Origin: Planctomycetota bacterium
Lineage (GTDB): Bacteria > Planctomycetota > UBA1135 > UBA2386
Length of the DNA stretch: 39,111 bases
Direction of reading: 5' to 3'
Assembly: GCA_020848735.1 (NCBI GenBank)
Contig: JADLHO010000013.1
Location: 1 to 39,111 of the forward strand
Positions within the stretch are counted from its first letter, which is position 1. The number at the start of each line of letters is the position of its first letter. A program made the position numbers and the translations under genes. The notes beneath the pieces are model-generated. The model was not told the DNA's origin. It saw only the letters and a list, made by a program, of their open reading frames with translations, and did no database searches. Shown piece after piece: positions 16,043 through 23,972 of the stretch.

Positions 16043-16355
16043 TTCCCGGGCGTCGGGAGTGCCGGAGGAACCACGCCCCCACGACCCCCATCCCCCCCAA
16101 CACCATCAAAGTCCAGCCCGCCCGATCCGACTCCCGGATCACCGCCTCCGGCACCTCATCCGCCCAGATCGCCGCCTGGGTCAGGTCGTCCTGGAACGCG
16201 AAGGTCAGGCTCCCGATGAAGCGCCACACGACGAAGGTGTTCGACACCTCCTCGCGCGCCATCCGCAGACAGACCACCTGAGCGTGCAGCAGGATGCCTG
16301 CCCCGAAGAGAGCGCCGCCGAGGAAGACGGCCCAGAAGCGAGCGATGGCGAGCAT
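16038..16355 (-). CDS. Small two-helix membrane protein, unknown
   Basis: 105 residues, ATG at 16355. Not recognised. Seen: an N-terminal hydrophobic segment (about 6-26, FWAVFLGGALFGAGILLHAQ), a middle soluble part with aromatic and acidic residues (SLTFAFQDDLTQAAIWADEV), and a second hydrophobic segment (about 80-97, GWTLMVLGGMGVVGAWFL). A two-helix hairpin in the inner membrane is likely. It sits directly upstream of fliF-fliG on the same strand, which hints at motility, but the inverted repeat separates them. On the minus strand TCTAAT (5 of 6 to TATAAT) lies about 45 nt before the ATG and overlaps the promoter box of the divergent HEAT gene. Confidence 0.6.
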   Translation of the reverse strand: MLAIARFWAVFLGGALFGAGILLHAQVVCLRMAREEVSNTFVVWRFIGSLTFAFQDDLTQAAIWADEVPEAVIRESDRAGWTLMVLGGMGVVGAWFLRHSRRPGT

Positions 16356-16404
16356 GGACGGGTCGGGAGCGGCGGGCGATCGGCCCCTGCAGCCCGGCGC
16401 TGAT

Positions 16405-16410
16405 TAGACT
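16405..16410 (+). promoter_or_regulatory. -10-like box TAGACT, 8 nt before the HEAT-protein ATG
   Basis: TAGACT with 8 nt to the ATG at 16419 and no Shine-Dalgarno sequence. It overlaps a minus-strand TCTAAT, so the divergent promoters share one AT-rich island. Confidence 0.5.
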
Positions 16411-16418
16411 CCGCGGCC

Positions 16419-17177
16419 ATGCTCGCCGCCCTCTTCGCCGTCGTGCTGGGCGTCCAGGATCCCGAACCGAAGTCGCAGGATCCGGCGACCCCGCCAGCTC
16501 AACCGGTCGCCCCCAGCATCGAGGACTGGGACGACCCGCGCGTGAAGTCCGAGCTCAAGGACTTCACCGCGAAGATCAAGAGCAACGTGCTCAAGGAGCG
16601 TCTGGAAGCGGTCGGCAAGCTGGCCTCCGGACGCAACGCGAAGCTGGTCCCGCCGCTCGCCACCGTGGTGACTCGGGATCGCGCGCTCACGGTCCGCAAG
16701 GCCGCCGCCGAGGCGCTCGGCAACCAGCCGCAGCGCGAGGCGAAGGCCGCGGTTCTGCGCCTCCTCGGCACGGATCTCCACGAGGTCCCCGAGGTGCAGG
16801 CGGTGCTCGTCAGTGCGTTGTCCCGCCTCGGCTACCAGCGCAAGCGGGACTGGGAGACGATCAGCGGGCTCTTCGAGCGCGACTACGGCGAGAACCGGAT
16901 GGCGCTGCAACGTGCGATCCTCGCCCTCGTCAAGGAGCACCGCGAGCTCGAGGCGATCGACCTCCTCGTGCGCAACCTCGGTGAACCAGCGCCCGAGAAC
17001 GTCGACGACGCGAGCAACCCGCCGGCCGAGTACTGGGAGCGCCGCTGGAAGTCCTGGCAGTCCTGGCGGGCCGACGTGAAGGAAGCGCTGCTCGCCCTCA
17101 CGGGCCAGCAGTTCAGCACCGCGAAGGAGGCCAGGGACTGGCTGCGCGAGAACCGGGCGAAGCTGGAGAAGCGGTGA
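16419..17177 (+). CDS. Exported HEAT-repeat-like protein
   Basis: 252 residues. Seen: a short hydrophobic N-terminus (MLAALFAVVLGVQ) that could be a signal peptide or anchor, a Pro/Gln-rich linker (15-33), then paired helices of HEAT type (KERLEAVGKLASGRNAKLVPPLATVV, split by turns, and LTVRKAAAEALGNQP). A Trp-rich stretch (YWERRWKSWQSWRADVKEALL) and a C-terminal charged helix follow. HEAT repeats mediate protein contacts; the partner is unknown. Its stop overlaps the GTG of the next gene, so the two are translationally coupled. That is odd for an exported protein paired with an RNA enzyme and may only reflect compact packing. Confidence 0.75.
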   Translation: MLAALFAVVLGVQDPEPKSQDPATPPAQPVAPSIEDWDDPRVKSELKDFTAKIKSNVLKERLEAVGKLASGRNAKLVPPLATVVTRDRALTVRKAAAEALGNQPQREAKAAVLRLLGTDLHEVPEVQAVLVSALSRLGYQRKRDWETISGLFERDYGENRMALQRAILALVKEHRELEAIDLLVRNLGEPAPENVDDASNPPAEYWERRWKSWQSWRADVKEALLALTGQQFSTAKEARDWLRENRAKLEKR

Positions 17178-18538
17178 CGCTCAGCGGCGACGTCACGCTC
17201 CGCGAAGTCCTCCGCCGCGACGCCCCCTGGCTCTTCGAGGCCGAGCTCGAGGTCTGCGTCGTCGGTTCAGCGGCCCTGGCCGAGGCCTGCCGGCGCGCCG
17301 GGGTCGATTGCCCGACGGTGCGCGACGTCGATCTCGCCTGGCAGCTCGACGTCGCCGCGGGCGAGAGCCTGCTCGCGCGGCACGGCGTGGGACTGTCGGT
17401 CACCGTCGGCAACCGCGCCCGCGGCACGCTCGCGTTTCGCGCCGCTGCTCGGCGCATCGAGGTGACGAGCTTCCGCGGGGACGGCGATTCGCGCGCCGCG
17501 CGGATCCGCGCCGATCTCGAGCGACGCGACATGACCATCGGCGCGATCGCGTGGTCGCTTGCCGACGACGTCCTGCACGACCCCTTCCACGGCCTCGACC
17601 ACTGGCGGAGCCGCCGCATCGAGGCGGTGGGTGAACCGCGCGCACGCGTCGACGAACACCCGGTGCGATTCCTGCGCTACTACCGGCGCGCGCACAGCCT
17701 CGGCTTCACGCTGGCGGCCCCGCTCCGCAAGCTCGCGTTCGAGCCCGCCTGGGCCAGTTCGACGCCGGGTGAGGCGATCGCCGCGGAACTCCGCCGCGTG
17801 CTCGAAGACGTCCCCTCGCCGGGCACCTGTCTCGTCGAACTCCACGAGGCCGGTGCGCTCGTACGGTTCGCGCCCGAGCTCGCGCCCCAGTTCGACGGCC
17901 GACCGGCGGGACCGATCCGCCACCATCCGGAGATCTCACAGGCGCTCCATCTCGTGCTCGCACTCGACTGGGCGAAGGCCCGCACGACCGGGCTTCCCGA
18001 AGCCGACCGGCTGGCGGTGCTCATCGCCGTCTTGTGCCACGACCTCGGGAAGGGACTCACGCCCGACGCACGGCTCCCCGCGCATCACGGCCATGAGGCG
18101 GACGGGGTGCCGCTCGTTCACTCCCTGCTCGATCGCCTCCCCGGACTCGCCGACGCACGTGGGCGCAAGCTCGCCGAGGCCGTCTGCCTCCTGCATCTCG
18201 AAGCGCGCAGGTTGCGTCAGCTCCGGGCCGGAACGGTCGCGTCGCTCTACGACCGATGGTTCCGTGCCCCGGATTTCCCCGTCGAGCTCTTTGCCTTGGC
18301 GGTCGGAGCGGACGTCGGCGGTCGCCTCGGTCGCGCTGCGGAGGGGGAGCGGGTGCGGGAAGCCTTGGTCGACGAACTCCGCGCGATCCGCGCGGCTTGC
18401 GCCGCGGTCGATGCCGCTGGTTTGCGCGCCCGCTTCGCGACCGATCTCAGCGCGTTCCGCCGGGAACTCCACGACGCCTGGTGCGCCGCCATCCGAGGCG
18501 CGTTCGCAGAGGATCCGCGAGGACCATCCGAGCCCTGA
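17174..18538 (+). CDS. CCA-adding / poly(A) polymerase family nucleotidyltransferase with HD domain
   Basis: 454 residues, GTG start overlapping the previous stop. Seen: nucleotidyltransferase head with metal-binding D51-V-D53 (VRDVDLAW), RRDMTIGAIA (118-127, the family's RRDFTINA motif), DPFHGLDHW, and the R-rich neck EHPVRFLRYYRRAHSLGF. An HD phosphohydrolase domain follows, with LCHDLGKG (H289, D290) and HHGHE (304-308). The layout matches bacterial class II CCA enzymes with an HD tail, as in E. coli Cca. The early glycine motif, normally GGxVRD, is degenerate here (VVGSAALAEACR). It may therefore be a true tRNA CCA enzyme or a paralogue with altered RNA choice. I would not give a symbol without a genome-wide check. 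Confidence 0.85.
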   Translation: MTLSGDVTLREVLRRDAPWLFEAELEVCVVGSAALAEACRRAGVDCPTVRDVDLAWQLDVAAGESLLARHGVGLSVTVGNRARGTLAFRAAARRIEVTSFRGDGDSRAARIRADLERRDMTIGAIAWSLADDVLHDPFHGLDHWRSRRIEAVGEPRARVDEHPVRFLRYYRRAHSLGFTLAAPLRKLAFEPAWASSTPGEAIAAELRRVLEDVPSPGTCLVELHEAGALVRFAPELAPQFDGRPAGPIRHHPEISQALHLVLALDWAKARTTGLPEADRLAVLIAVLCHDLGKGLTPDARLPAHHGHEADGVPLVHSLLDRLPGLADARGRKLAEAVCLLHLEARRLRQLRAGTVASLYDRWFRAPDFPVELFALAVGADVGGRLGRAAEGERVREALVDELRAIRAACAAVDAAGLRARFATDLSAFRRELHDAWCAAIRGAFAEDPRGPSEP

Positions 18539-18562
18539 TCCGGGTCGCGGCTCGCGCGAGTC

Positions 18563-18853
18563 TCAGGCTGCCGTTTCGCTGCGACCGTGCGGTCCCGTCT
18601 CACCGCCTTCGTGGCGCGAGGTCCTCACGCAGACCAGCTCGCGCTCGAGTCGTTCGACCTCGAGCAGGGCTTCCTGGCAGCGCTTCTTCAGCGCCGGGTC
18701 CTGGACGTCGCCGACCAGACAGCCGAGCCACGACGCCCGCATCACGGCGTCGAGCTCACGCTGCGCGCGGTCGAGACTCGAGAGGAGGTGGCGCTCGGTC
18801 TCGGCGAGCGATTCGTCGCCGAGCGAGTGGAGGTGTTCACGTCCTGAGGCCAT
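18563..18853 (-). CDS. Small coiled-coil protein, possibly motility-linked
   Basis: 96 residues from the ATG at 18853. Not recognised. Seen: a nearly all-helical sequence with heptad-like leucines (AETERHLLSSLDRAQRELD, then ALLEVERLERELVCVRTS), two to three Cys, and a polar tail. Size and helicity resemble flagellar chaperones such as FlgN or FliT, but there is no sequence signature. The main link to motility is the GCCGATAG octamer 7 nt before the ATG, identical in sequence and spacing to the one before the MotE-fliLMN block. It is convergent with the nucleotidyltransferase gene, 24 nt apart. Confidence 0.55.
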   Translation of the reverse strand: MASGREHLHSLGDESLAETERHLLSSLDRAQRELDAVMRASWLGCLVGDVQDPALKKRCQEALLEVERLERELVCVRTSRHEGGETGPHGRSETAA

Positions 18854-19287
18854 GCCGTCTCTATCGGCGATGGACGTGAAAGTCATGCACACGCCGCAAC
18901 AAGCTTTTGCGGATCGACGCGGGACCGATGCGCCGCGCTTCACGCCGCCCGGCACCGGGGCGAAAGCGATGCCGGGAGGATGATGATCCCGCCGGAACGA
19001 GGCCTGGGCAGGTGGTACGAAGAGAGACTCAAAGGAACTCGAGACCTCTCGGACATGGTGGTGACCCGAGGAACGACGTCGTGGATCGGCCGGGATTTCA
19101 GCGCCGGCCCGACGCGCTCGGCGCGAGGTGCCCACGAGTCACCTCGGTCGCCGCGGTCGCCCATCGCGCCGTCGATTTACATCGGCGTCATCACCGTGGC
19201 GTTCGCCCCGGGCAGGACCGGGCAGCCGAGCGCCGCGCGACAGTGGATCGTTGACCGCGCTGCGGGCTGCCGTCCAATCGCGCCCGC
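18854..19287. other. 434-nt divergent intergenic region
   Basis: No convincing gene. It holds the GCCGATAG element of the minus-strand gene on the left. The middle (about 18980-19080) is a purine-rich patch that looks lower in GC than its surroundings and contains a 5-bp stem with a 9-nt loop (18972-18990). On the right, TTGACC (19251-19256) and TCCAAT, 16 nt apart, could form a promoter for the SGNH gene. A small ORF in the patch (18980-19291) has no protein-like pattern. An unrecognised structured RNA cannot be excluded. Confidence 0.5.
18861..18868 (-). promoter_or_regulatory. GCCGATAG element before the small coiled-coil gene
   Basis: Second copy of the octamer seen at 10423-10430, again exactly 7 nt before an ATG, with similar bases between (AGACGGC against GAACGAC). 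No -35 match is visible. Confidence 0.45.
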
Positions 19288-20292
19288 GTGACCGCTCCTG
19301 CCCCCCACCGCCCTCGCCCCCGTGCCCTGCGCCGCCGGCTGGTCCTGCTCGCGGCGGGCCTCCTGCTGCCGATCGCCCTGGTCGAGGTCGCCCTCCGGGT
19401 CTTCGACCCGATGCACACGGCCGAGGCGGTCGACCGCGAGCACTTCGCGGCGGCGGTGCTCGTCCACGGCGAAGGCGGCGACTTCGCCCTGCGCCCCGGC
19501 GCCGTCGGCACGCTCTTCGGCCACGAGGCCCGCATCGGTCCCCATGGGTTCCGCACGCCGCCCATCGCGGAGCCAAAGCCGGCCGACGTCTACCGCATCC
19601 TGGTCATCGGCGACTCGGTGGCCTTCGGTTGGGGGGTCGCCGAGAGCGATGCCTTCCCGCGCGTGATGGAACGCGAGCTGAACTCCGACCCGCGCGCGTT
19701 CGGCGGCAAGCGGGTCGAGGTGATCGATGCCGCGGTGCCCGGCTGGGGCATGCCGCACTACCTGCGCCTGCTCGAGACGAAGGGCCTCGCCTGGCAGCCC
19801 GACCTCGTCTTCGTGACGCTGATCAACAACGACCTGACCGATCTGCTCGACGCCCAGGACGATCGCGCGCGACCGGTGCCCGTGCTGCTGCCCGGATGGC
19901 TTCGCTGGACCTATCTCGCGCGCGTCGTCGAACAGGTGATCGCCCGGCTCGGCGATCGTCAGGTGCCCGCGGACTTCTTCCTCGCGATCAACGTCGACCC
20001 GCAGCGGCGACGCATCGCGGGCGAACTCATCTGCCAGGGCTTCGCGGCGATGAAGGCCAGGTTGGGTGACGTGCCGCTCTGCGTGATGGACACGATCGTC
20101 GGCGATCAGGGCGAACGACTCGACGACGTCGTCGCGTGTTCGACGCGGCTGGGTTTCGCGCGCATCGACGCCTCGCTCGCGCGTCCGGACTACCGCGAGG
20201 TCTACGCCGTCGGCGCCAGCGACGACCATCCGAACGCCGCGGGGCACGCGGAGCTCGCACGGCTCGCCATCGCGTGGCTCCGCTCGCGTTGA
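19288..20292 (+). CDS. SGNH/GDSL-type hydrolase, membrane-anchored
   Basis: 334 residues, GTG start. Seen: a basic N-terminus and one membrane segment (about 17-36), then an SGNH fold with the nucleophile in IGDSVAFGWG (S110), a second block GWGM, a block III Asn in LINNDLTD, and catalytic D-x-x-H in SDDHPNAAGH (D311/D312 region and the following His). Family members remove acyl groups from lipids or surface sugars; this one would act outside the inner membrane. The spacing between blocks is as in alginate/polysaccharide O-acetylation-type or ThiE-independent GDSL enzymes, but the substrate is unknown. It is monocistronic and ends 25 nt before a convergent gene. Confidence 0.85.
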   Translation: MTAPAPHRPRPRALRRRLVLLAAGLLLPIALVEVALRVFDPMHTAEAVDREHFAAAVLVHGEGGDFALRPGAVGTLFGHEARIGPHGFRTPPIAEPKPADVYRILVIGDSVAFGWGVAESDAFPRVMERELNSDPRAFGGKRVEVIDAAVPGWGMPHYLRLLETKGLAWQPDLVFVTLINNDLTDLLDAQDDRARPVPVLLPGWLRWTYLARVVEQVIARLGDRQVPADFFLAINVDPQRRRIAGELICQGFAAMKARLGDVPLCVMDTIVGDQGERLDDVVACSTRLGFARIDASLARPDYREVYAVGASDDHPNAAGHAELARLAIAWLRSR

Positions 20293-20317
20293 GCGCGGGC
20301 CCACCCCGGCGCGGCGA

Positions 20318-21781
20318 TCAGAAGCCCTCGGCGAGATAGCGCACGCACTCGCGCAGGAGCGCCATCAACTCGGTCCGGGGCAGGGGCGCATCGAAGTCGA
20401 CGCGCGCGCCCTCGCGCAGGACCTTCATTTCGGCTGCCGCTTCGACGAGCGGCGCCATCCCGTCGTGGTCGTCGAGCGCGGTCTCGAGCAGGCGGCCGAG
20501 ACCGCCCGCGAGACCGCTGATCGCGGTCGCCATCCCGGGGCTCGCCCAGGTCGTCGCGAGCCGCAGGTGTCCGTCCATCGTGCGGGGCACGGTCAGCGAC
20601 GCGACCTGGATGCGGAACTTCGCGATCTCCTCCGGGTACGCCGCATCGGGCGCCCACCAGAGGGCCAGCTGCGGCTCGCCGCCGATGAGCTTCGCGAGTT
20701 CCGCCGCACCCGCGGCGCCGCGAGGACTCGCGAAACCCTCCCTGGTGATCGAGAGTTCGCGCGCGTCGACGCGGAGGAGATACCCGGCGCCGAGGTCGAG
20801 CTCGAGCGCACCGTCGCGCTCCTCGAAGTCGGCGCCCTGGGTGCGCAGCCGTGCCGCGATGGTGTCGAGCGACCAGGTTCCCCACGCGTGCAGGAAGCAA
20901 TCGGGTTCCGTCTCGAAGTCCTCCTCGAAGCGCAATGCGACGATGGTGCGGTGCAGGCGGAGATTGCCGACCCAGGACGACAGCGTGTAGCCCATCGCCC
21001 CCGTCGCCGCAGCGCTCGCGAGGCCGGACACGATCCACGGCGAGAGCCCTTCGCTCGCATCGTCCATGGCGAGGTAGCGCGCCGTCGACTGCTCCGCGGC
21101 CAGCCGCCCGAGGGTGAGCAGGCCGGTCATCGCCGGCATGCGCGCCGAATCGACGCGGAGCACGAACTCGGCGTCCGCGGGCACGACGCCGAGCGCATCC
21201 TCGACCGCGAGGAGTTCGCGTTCGCGCGGCGGCGACGGTTCGTCCCTCAGCGTTGCGATCGCCTCCTCGACGGCCTCGCGCAGGAACGGGTCCGCGGCAG
21301 GCCGCTCGGCCAGACGATGCAGGAGCCCCAAGGCCGGCTTCATCTTCCGCGCCTGGGCCGCGCGCACCGCGAGCAGACGCACGTGCGCGAGGTACGCCGG
21401 GTCGTCCGCCTTCGGCTCACGCGCGATCGCGCGGAGCAACTCCGTCTCCTGCAGTCCCTGACGCTCGAAGAAGTCCACGGCATCGCACAGCGAGACCAGG
21501 TCGCCCGAGCAGGCGAGGGCGATGATCCCGAAGAAGCCCACCGAGGTGCCTGCGCCCAGGAGATCGTGGTTCACGAACGGCTGGTCCTCGTCGCCGACGC
21601 GGATGCCGAGCACGCCCGCTTCGTCGAGCCGATAGCGGATCGGGGGAAGCTGCCGGACCGCTTCGACCTCGACCGTCCCGGCCGTCGGATCCTGGGCCGG
21701 TTCCTGGGCCGGCGCGGGGACTGCGGCGAGCGAGGCGACCAGCAGGGTCACGAAGCCGGAGAGCGATCGGTTCGGTTCCAT
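20318..21781 (-). CDS. Exported protein of unknown function (487 aa)
   Basis: Not recognised. From the ATG at 21781 the protein starts MEPNRSLSGFVTLLVASLA with a clear signal peptide (cleavage near PAPAQ, about residue 26). The rest is a mix of helices (a tetratricopeptide-like stretch around LAVRAAQARKMKPALGLL) and beta segments. It contains several Trp-rich patches (SPWIVSG, LSSWVGN, HAWGTWSLD, LALWWAPDA). It may bind or sense something in the periplasm. TACACT lies 31 nt upstream of the ATG and the gene is divergent from the sulfatase, 90 nt away. Longer in-frame upstream extensions lack coding character. Confidence 0.75.
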   Translation of the reverse strand: MEPNRSLSGFVTLLVASLAAVPAPAQEPAQDPTAGTVEVEAVRQLPPIRYRLDEAGVLGIRVGDEDQPFVNHDLLGAGTSVGFFGIIALACSGDLVSLCDAVDFFERQGLQETELLRAIAREPKADDPAYLAHVRLLAVRAAQARKMKPALGLLHRLAERPAADPFLREAVEEAIATLRDEPSPPRERELLAVEDALGVVPADAEFVLRVDSARMPAMTGLLTLGRLAAEQSTARYLAMDDASEGLSPWIVSGLASAAATGAMGYTLSSWVGNLRLHRTIVALRFEEDFETEPDCFLHAWGTWSLDTIAARLRTQGADFEERDGALELDLGAGYLLRVDARELSITREGFASPRGAAGAAELAKLIGGEPQLALWWAPDAAYPEEIAKFRIQVASLTVPRTMDGHLRLATTWASPGMATAISGLAGGLGRLLETALDDHDGMAPLVEAAAEMKVLREGARVDFDAPLPRTELMALLRECVRYLAEGF

Positions 21782-21859
21782 GGTGCGAGGGGCGCGGCGT
21801 GCGCGGGCGGCCAGTGTATTGCGGTCGCAGCGGCGCGCTGAAGGTCTCCTGCGCGGGGC

Positions 21860-21865
21860 TATCCT
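21860..21865 (+). promoter_or_regulatory. -10-like box TATCCT, 6 nt before the sulfatase GTG
   Basis: TATCCT followed by GCGACC and then GTG at 21872. No Shine-Dalgarno sequence; part of the TAnnnT series. Confidence 0.5.
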
Positions 21866-21871
21866 GCGACC

Positions 21872-23824
21872 GTGCTCCGCGCCCTCGCCCGTCTCGTCGT
21901 GTTCGCCCTCGGTCCGGCGCTGCTGATCGCCCAGGACCGCCGCCCGAACATCCTGTTCATCTACTCCGACGACCACGCCGCGCACGCGTTGTCGTGCTAT
22001 GGCAGCACGATCAACGTGACGCCCAACCTCGATCGGCTGGCGACGGAGGGCATGCGCTTCGCGAACTGCTTCGCGACCAATGCGATCTGCGGTCCGGCCC
22101 GCGCGAGCGTGTTGACGGGCAAGTACTCACACCGCAACGGCTTCGCCCGGAACGAGCAGACCTTCGACGGCGACCAATGGACCTTCCCGAAGGCGCTGCG
22201 GACCGCGGGCTATGCAACCGCGCTGATCGGCAAGTGGCACCTGAGCTCCGATCCCCAGGGCTTCGACCATTGGTCGATCCTGCCCGGCCAGGGGCTCTAT
22301 CACGATCCCTGGTTCCTCGAGAACGGTGAGCGCAGGCGGCTGAAGGGTTACGTCACCGACCTCATCACGTCCCAGACCCTCGCGTGGCTCGAACGCTGGC
22401 GGACGGAGGATCGGGCGAAGGACAAGCCCTTCCTCCTGATGTGCCAGCACAAGGCGCCGCATCGCAACTGGCAGCCTGCCGAACGCCACGCGCAGCTCTT
22501 CGCGGATCAGGAGATCCCCCTCCCCGCGACCTTCGACGACGACTGGTCGCAGCGCAGCGCCGCCGCGGCCGGCACCACGATGACGATCGAGCGCCACCTG
22601 ACCGAGAACGACGTGAAGGGCAAGGCGCCCGACGGACTGGACGCCGCGGCACGCAAGCGCTGGCTCTATCAGCGCTACATCAAGGACTATCTCCGCTGCA
22701 TCGCCGCGGTCGACGAGAGCGTCGGCAGCGTCCTCGAATGGCTCGATGCCCACGGCCTCGCGGAGGACACGATCGTCGTCTACTCGTCCGATCAGGGCTT
22801 CTTCCTCGGCGACCACGGCTGGTACGACAAGCGCTTCATGTACGAGGAGGCGCTCCGCGCTCCGCTCCTCGTGCGCTGGCCGAAGCACGTCGCGGCCGGC
22901 ACGACCTGCGAGTCCTTCGTGCTGAACGTCGACTTCGCGCCGAGCTTCCTCGAGCTGGCGCACGCCGAGCTCCCCGCCGACCTGCAGGGCCGGAGCATCA
23001 CGCCGCTGCTGCGCGGGGCGACCCCCGCCGATTGGCGCCGCTCGATGTACTACCGCTACTACGAGTACCCCGACCCGCACGACGTGCGCCCGCACTTCGG
23101 CGTGAGGACGGAGCGGCACAAGCTGATCCGCTTCCCCGATCTGGATGCCTGGGAGCTCTTCGACCTGTCGGCGGATCCGCACGAGCTCGTGAGCCGCCAC
23201 GACGACCCGGCCTATGCGACGGTCCGAGCCGAGCTCGAACTCGAACTCGCGCGCCTCCAGGCCGAACTCGGTGACGACGGCACGGTGCACGACCCGCGCC
23301 TCGCCCGCTTCGCGGCGGTGACCCCGCAGCAGCTCGGGAGATGGGCGGCGGACGAGGCCTGGCAGTTCCCTTCGGCGAAGCTCAGGAGCTCCCCGCGGGA
23401 CGTGGACCTCGACGTCAGCGCCGTGCCCTTCAGCTTCGGCGCGAAGGTCGTACGACGAGGCGCCGAGGGCGTGCTCGCGGCATGCGGCGGTTCGCAGCGC
23501 GGCTACGCGCTCTGGCTCGAACGCGGCGTGCCGCATTTCGCCATCCGCAATGGCCGCGAGCTGCGCGCCGTGCGTGGACCGACGGCGCTCCCCGAGGGGC
23601 GCGAGACGCTCGTGGTCGGCGCCCTCGCCAATGACGGGATGCTCCGCCTCTTCGTCGATGGCACGGCCGTCGCCGAGGCGCCGGGCTTCCCGCTCGACGG
23701 CCTGCCGACCGAAGGTCTTTCGCTCGGCGTCGACGCCGAGACCGCCGTGACGGACGCCCGCGCCCTGTTCAACGGCACCCTGCGCGACGTGCGCCTCTGG
23801 CGAGGCACCGTGGCGCACTGGTGA
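21872..23824 (+). CDS. Cys-type (formylglycine) sulfatase with C-terminal LamG-like domain
   Basis: 650 residues, GTG start. Seen: signal peptide (about 1-20, ending LLIAQ), RRPNILFIYSDDHAAHALS with the metal-binding Asp pair, and the sulfatase signature CGPARASVLTG, whose Cys73 would be converted to formylglycine (C-x-P-x-R). ALIGKWHLSS (second signature), SDQGFFLGDHGWYDKR (metal and substrate site) and a C-terminal subdomain ending near residue 480 follow. The last 140 residues (RDVDLDVSAVPFSFGAKVV to TLRDVRLWRG) look like a LamG/concanavalin-type beta sandwich that may bind the glycan. Family role: removing sulfate esters from polysaccharides. Exact substrate unknown. Planctomycetes carry many such enzymes. 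A maturase is not in this window. Confidence 0.92.
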   Translation: MLRALARLVVFALGPALLIAQDRRPNILFIYSDDHAAHALSCYGSTINVTPNLDRLATEGMRFANCFATNAICGPARASVLTGKYSHRNGFARNEQTFDGDQWTFPKALRTAGYATALIGKWHLSSDPQGFDHWSILPGQGLYHDPWFLENGERRRLKGYVTDLITSQTLAWLERWRTEDRAKDKPFLLMCQHKAPHRNWQPAERHAQLFADQEIPLPATFDDDWSQRSAAAAGTTMTIERHLTENDVKGKAPDGLDAAARKRWLYQRYIKDYLRCIAAVDESVGSVLEWLDAHGLAEDTIVVYSSDQGFFLGDHGWYDKRFMYEEALRAPLLVRWPKHVAAGTTCESFVLNVDFAPSFLELAHAELPADLQGRSITPLLRGATPADWRRSMYYRYYEYPDPHDVRPHFGVRTERHKLIRFPDLDAWELFDLSADPHELVSRHDDPAYATVRAELELELARLQAELGDDGTVHDPRLARFAAVTPQQLGRWAADEAWQFPSAKLRSSPRDVDLDVSAVPFSFGAKVVRRGAEGVLAACGGSQRGYALWLERGVPHFAIRNGRELRAVRGPTALPEGRETLVVGALANDGMLRLFVDGTAVAEAPGFPLDGLPTEGLSLGVDAETAVTDARALFNGTLRDVRLWRGTVAHW

Positions 23825-23853
23825 GCGCAATGGCGTCGGCAAGACGGTCCGGC

Positions 23854-23870
23854 GGGTCGTCCTTCGACCC
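23854..23870 (+). terminator. 6-bp hairpin after the sulfatase gene, possible terminator
   Basis: GGGTCG-TCCTT-CGACCC forms a perfect 6-bp stem 30 nt after the stop. A second 6-bp stem follows at 23880-23898 (CTCCGG with CCGGAG). No T-run, so termination is uncertain. Confidence 0.3.
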
Positions 23871-23972
23871 ACGCTGAAACTCCGGGCCGGGGCCGGAGCA
23901 ACACGGGACGGCGCCGGACGCTACCCTTCGGCGCTCTCGCTGGCCTGCCCGAGCCCGCCGACGATCGAATCC

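Noticed and set aside
18980..19291. 103-codon plus-strand frame in the intergenic region
   Set aside because: No hydrophobic or domain pattern and it overruns the SGNH start; treated as chance.
22127..23872. Long minus-strand open frame opposite the sulfatase
   Set aside because: The plus strand carries the sulfatase signatures; the minus product has no family features.
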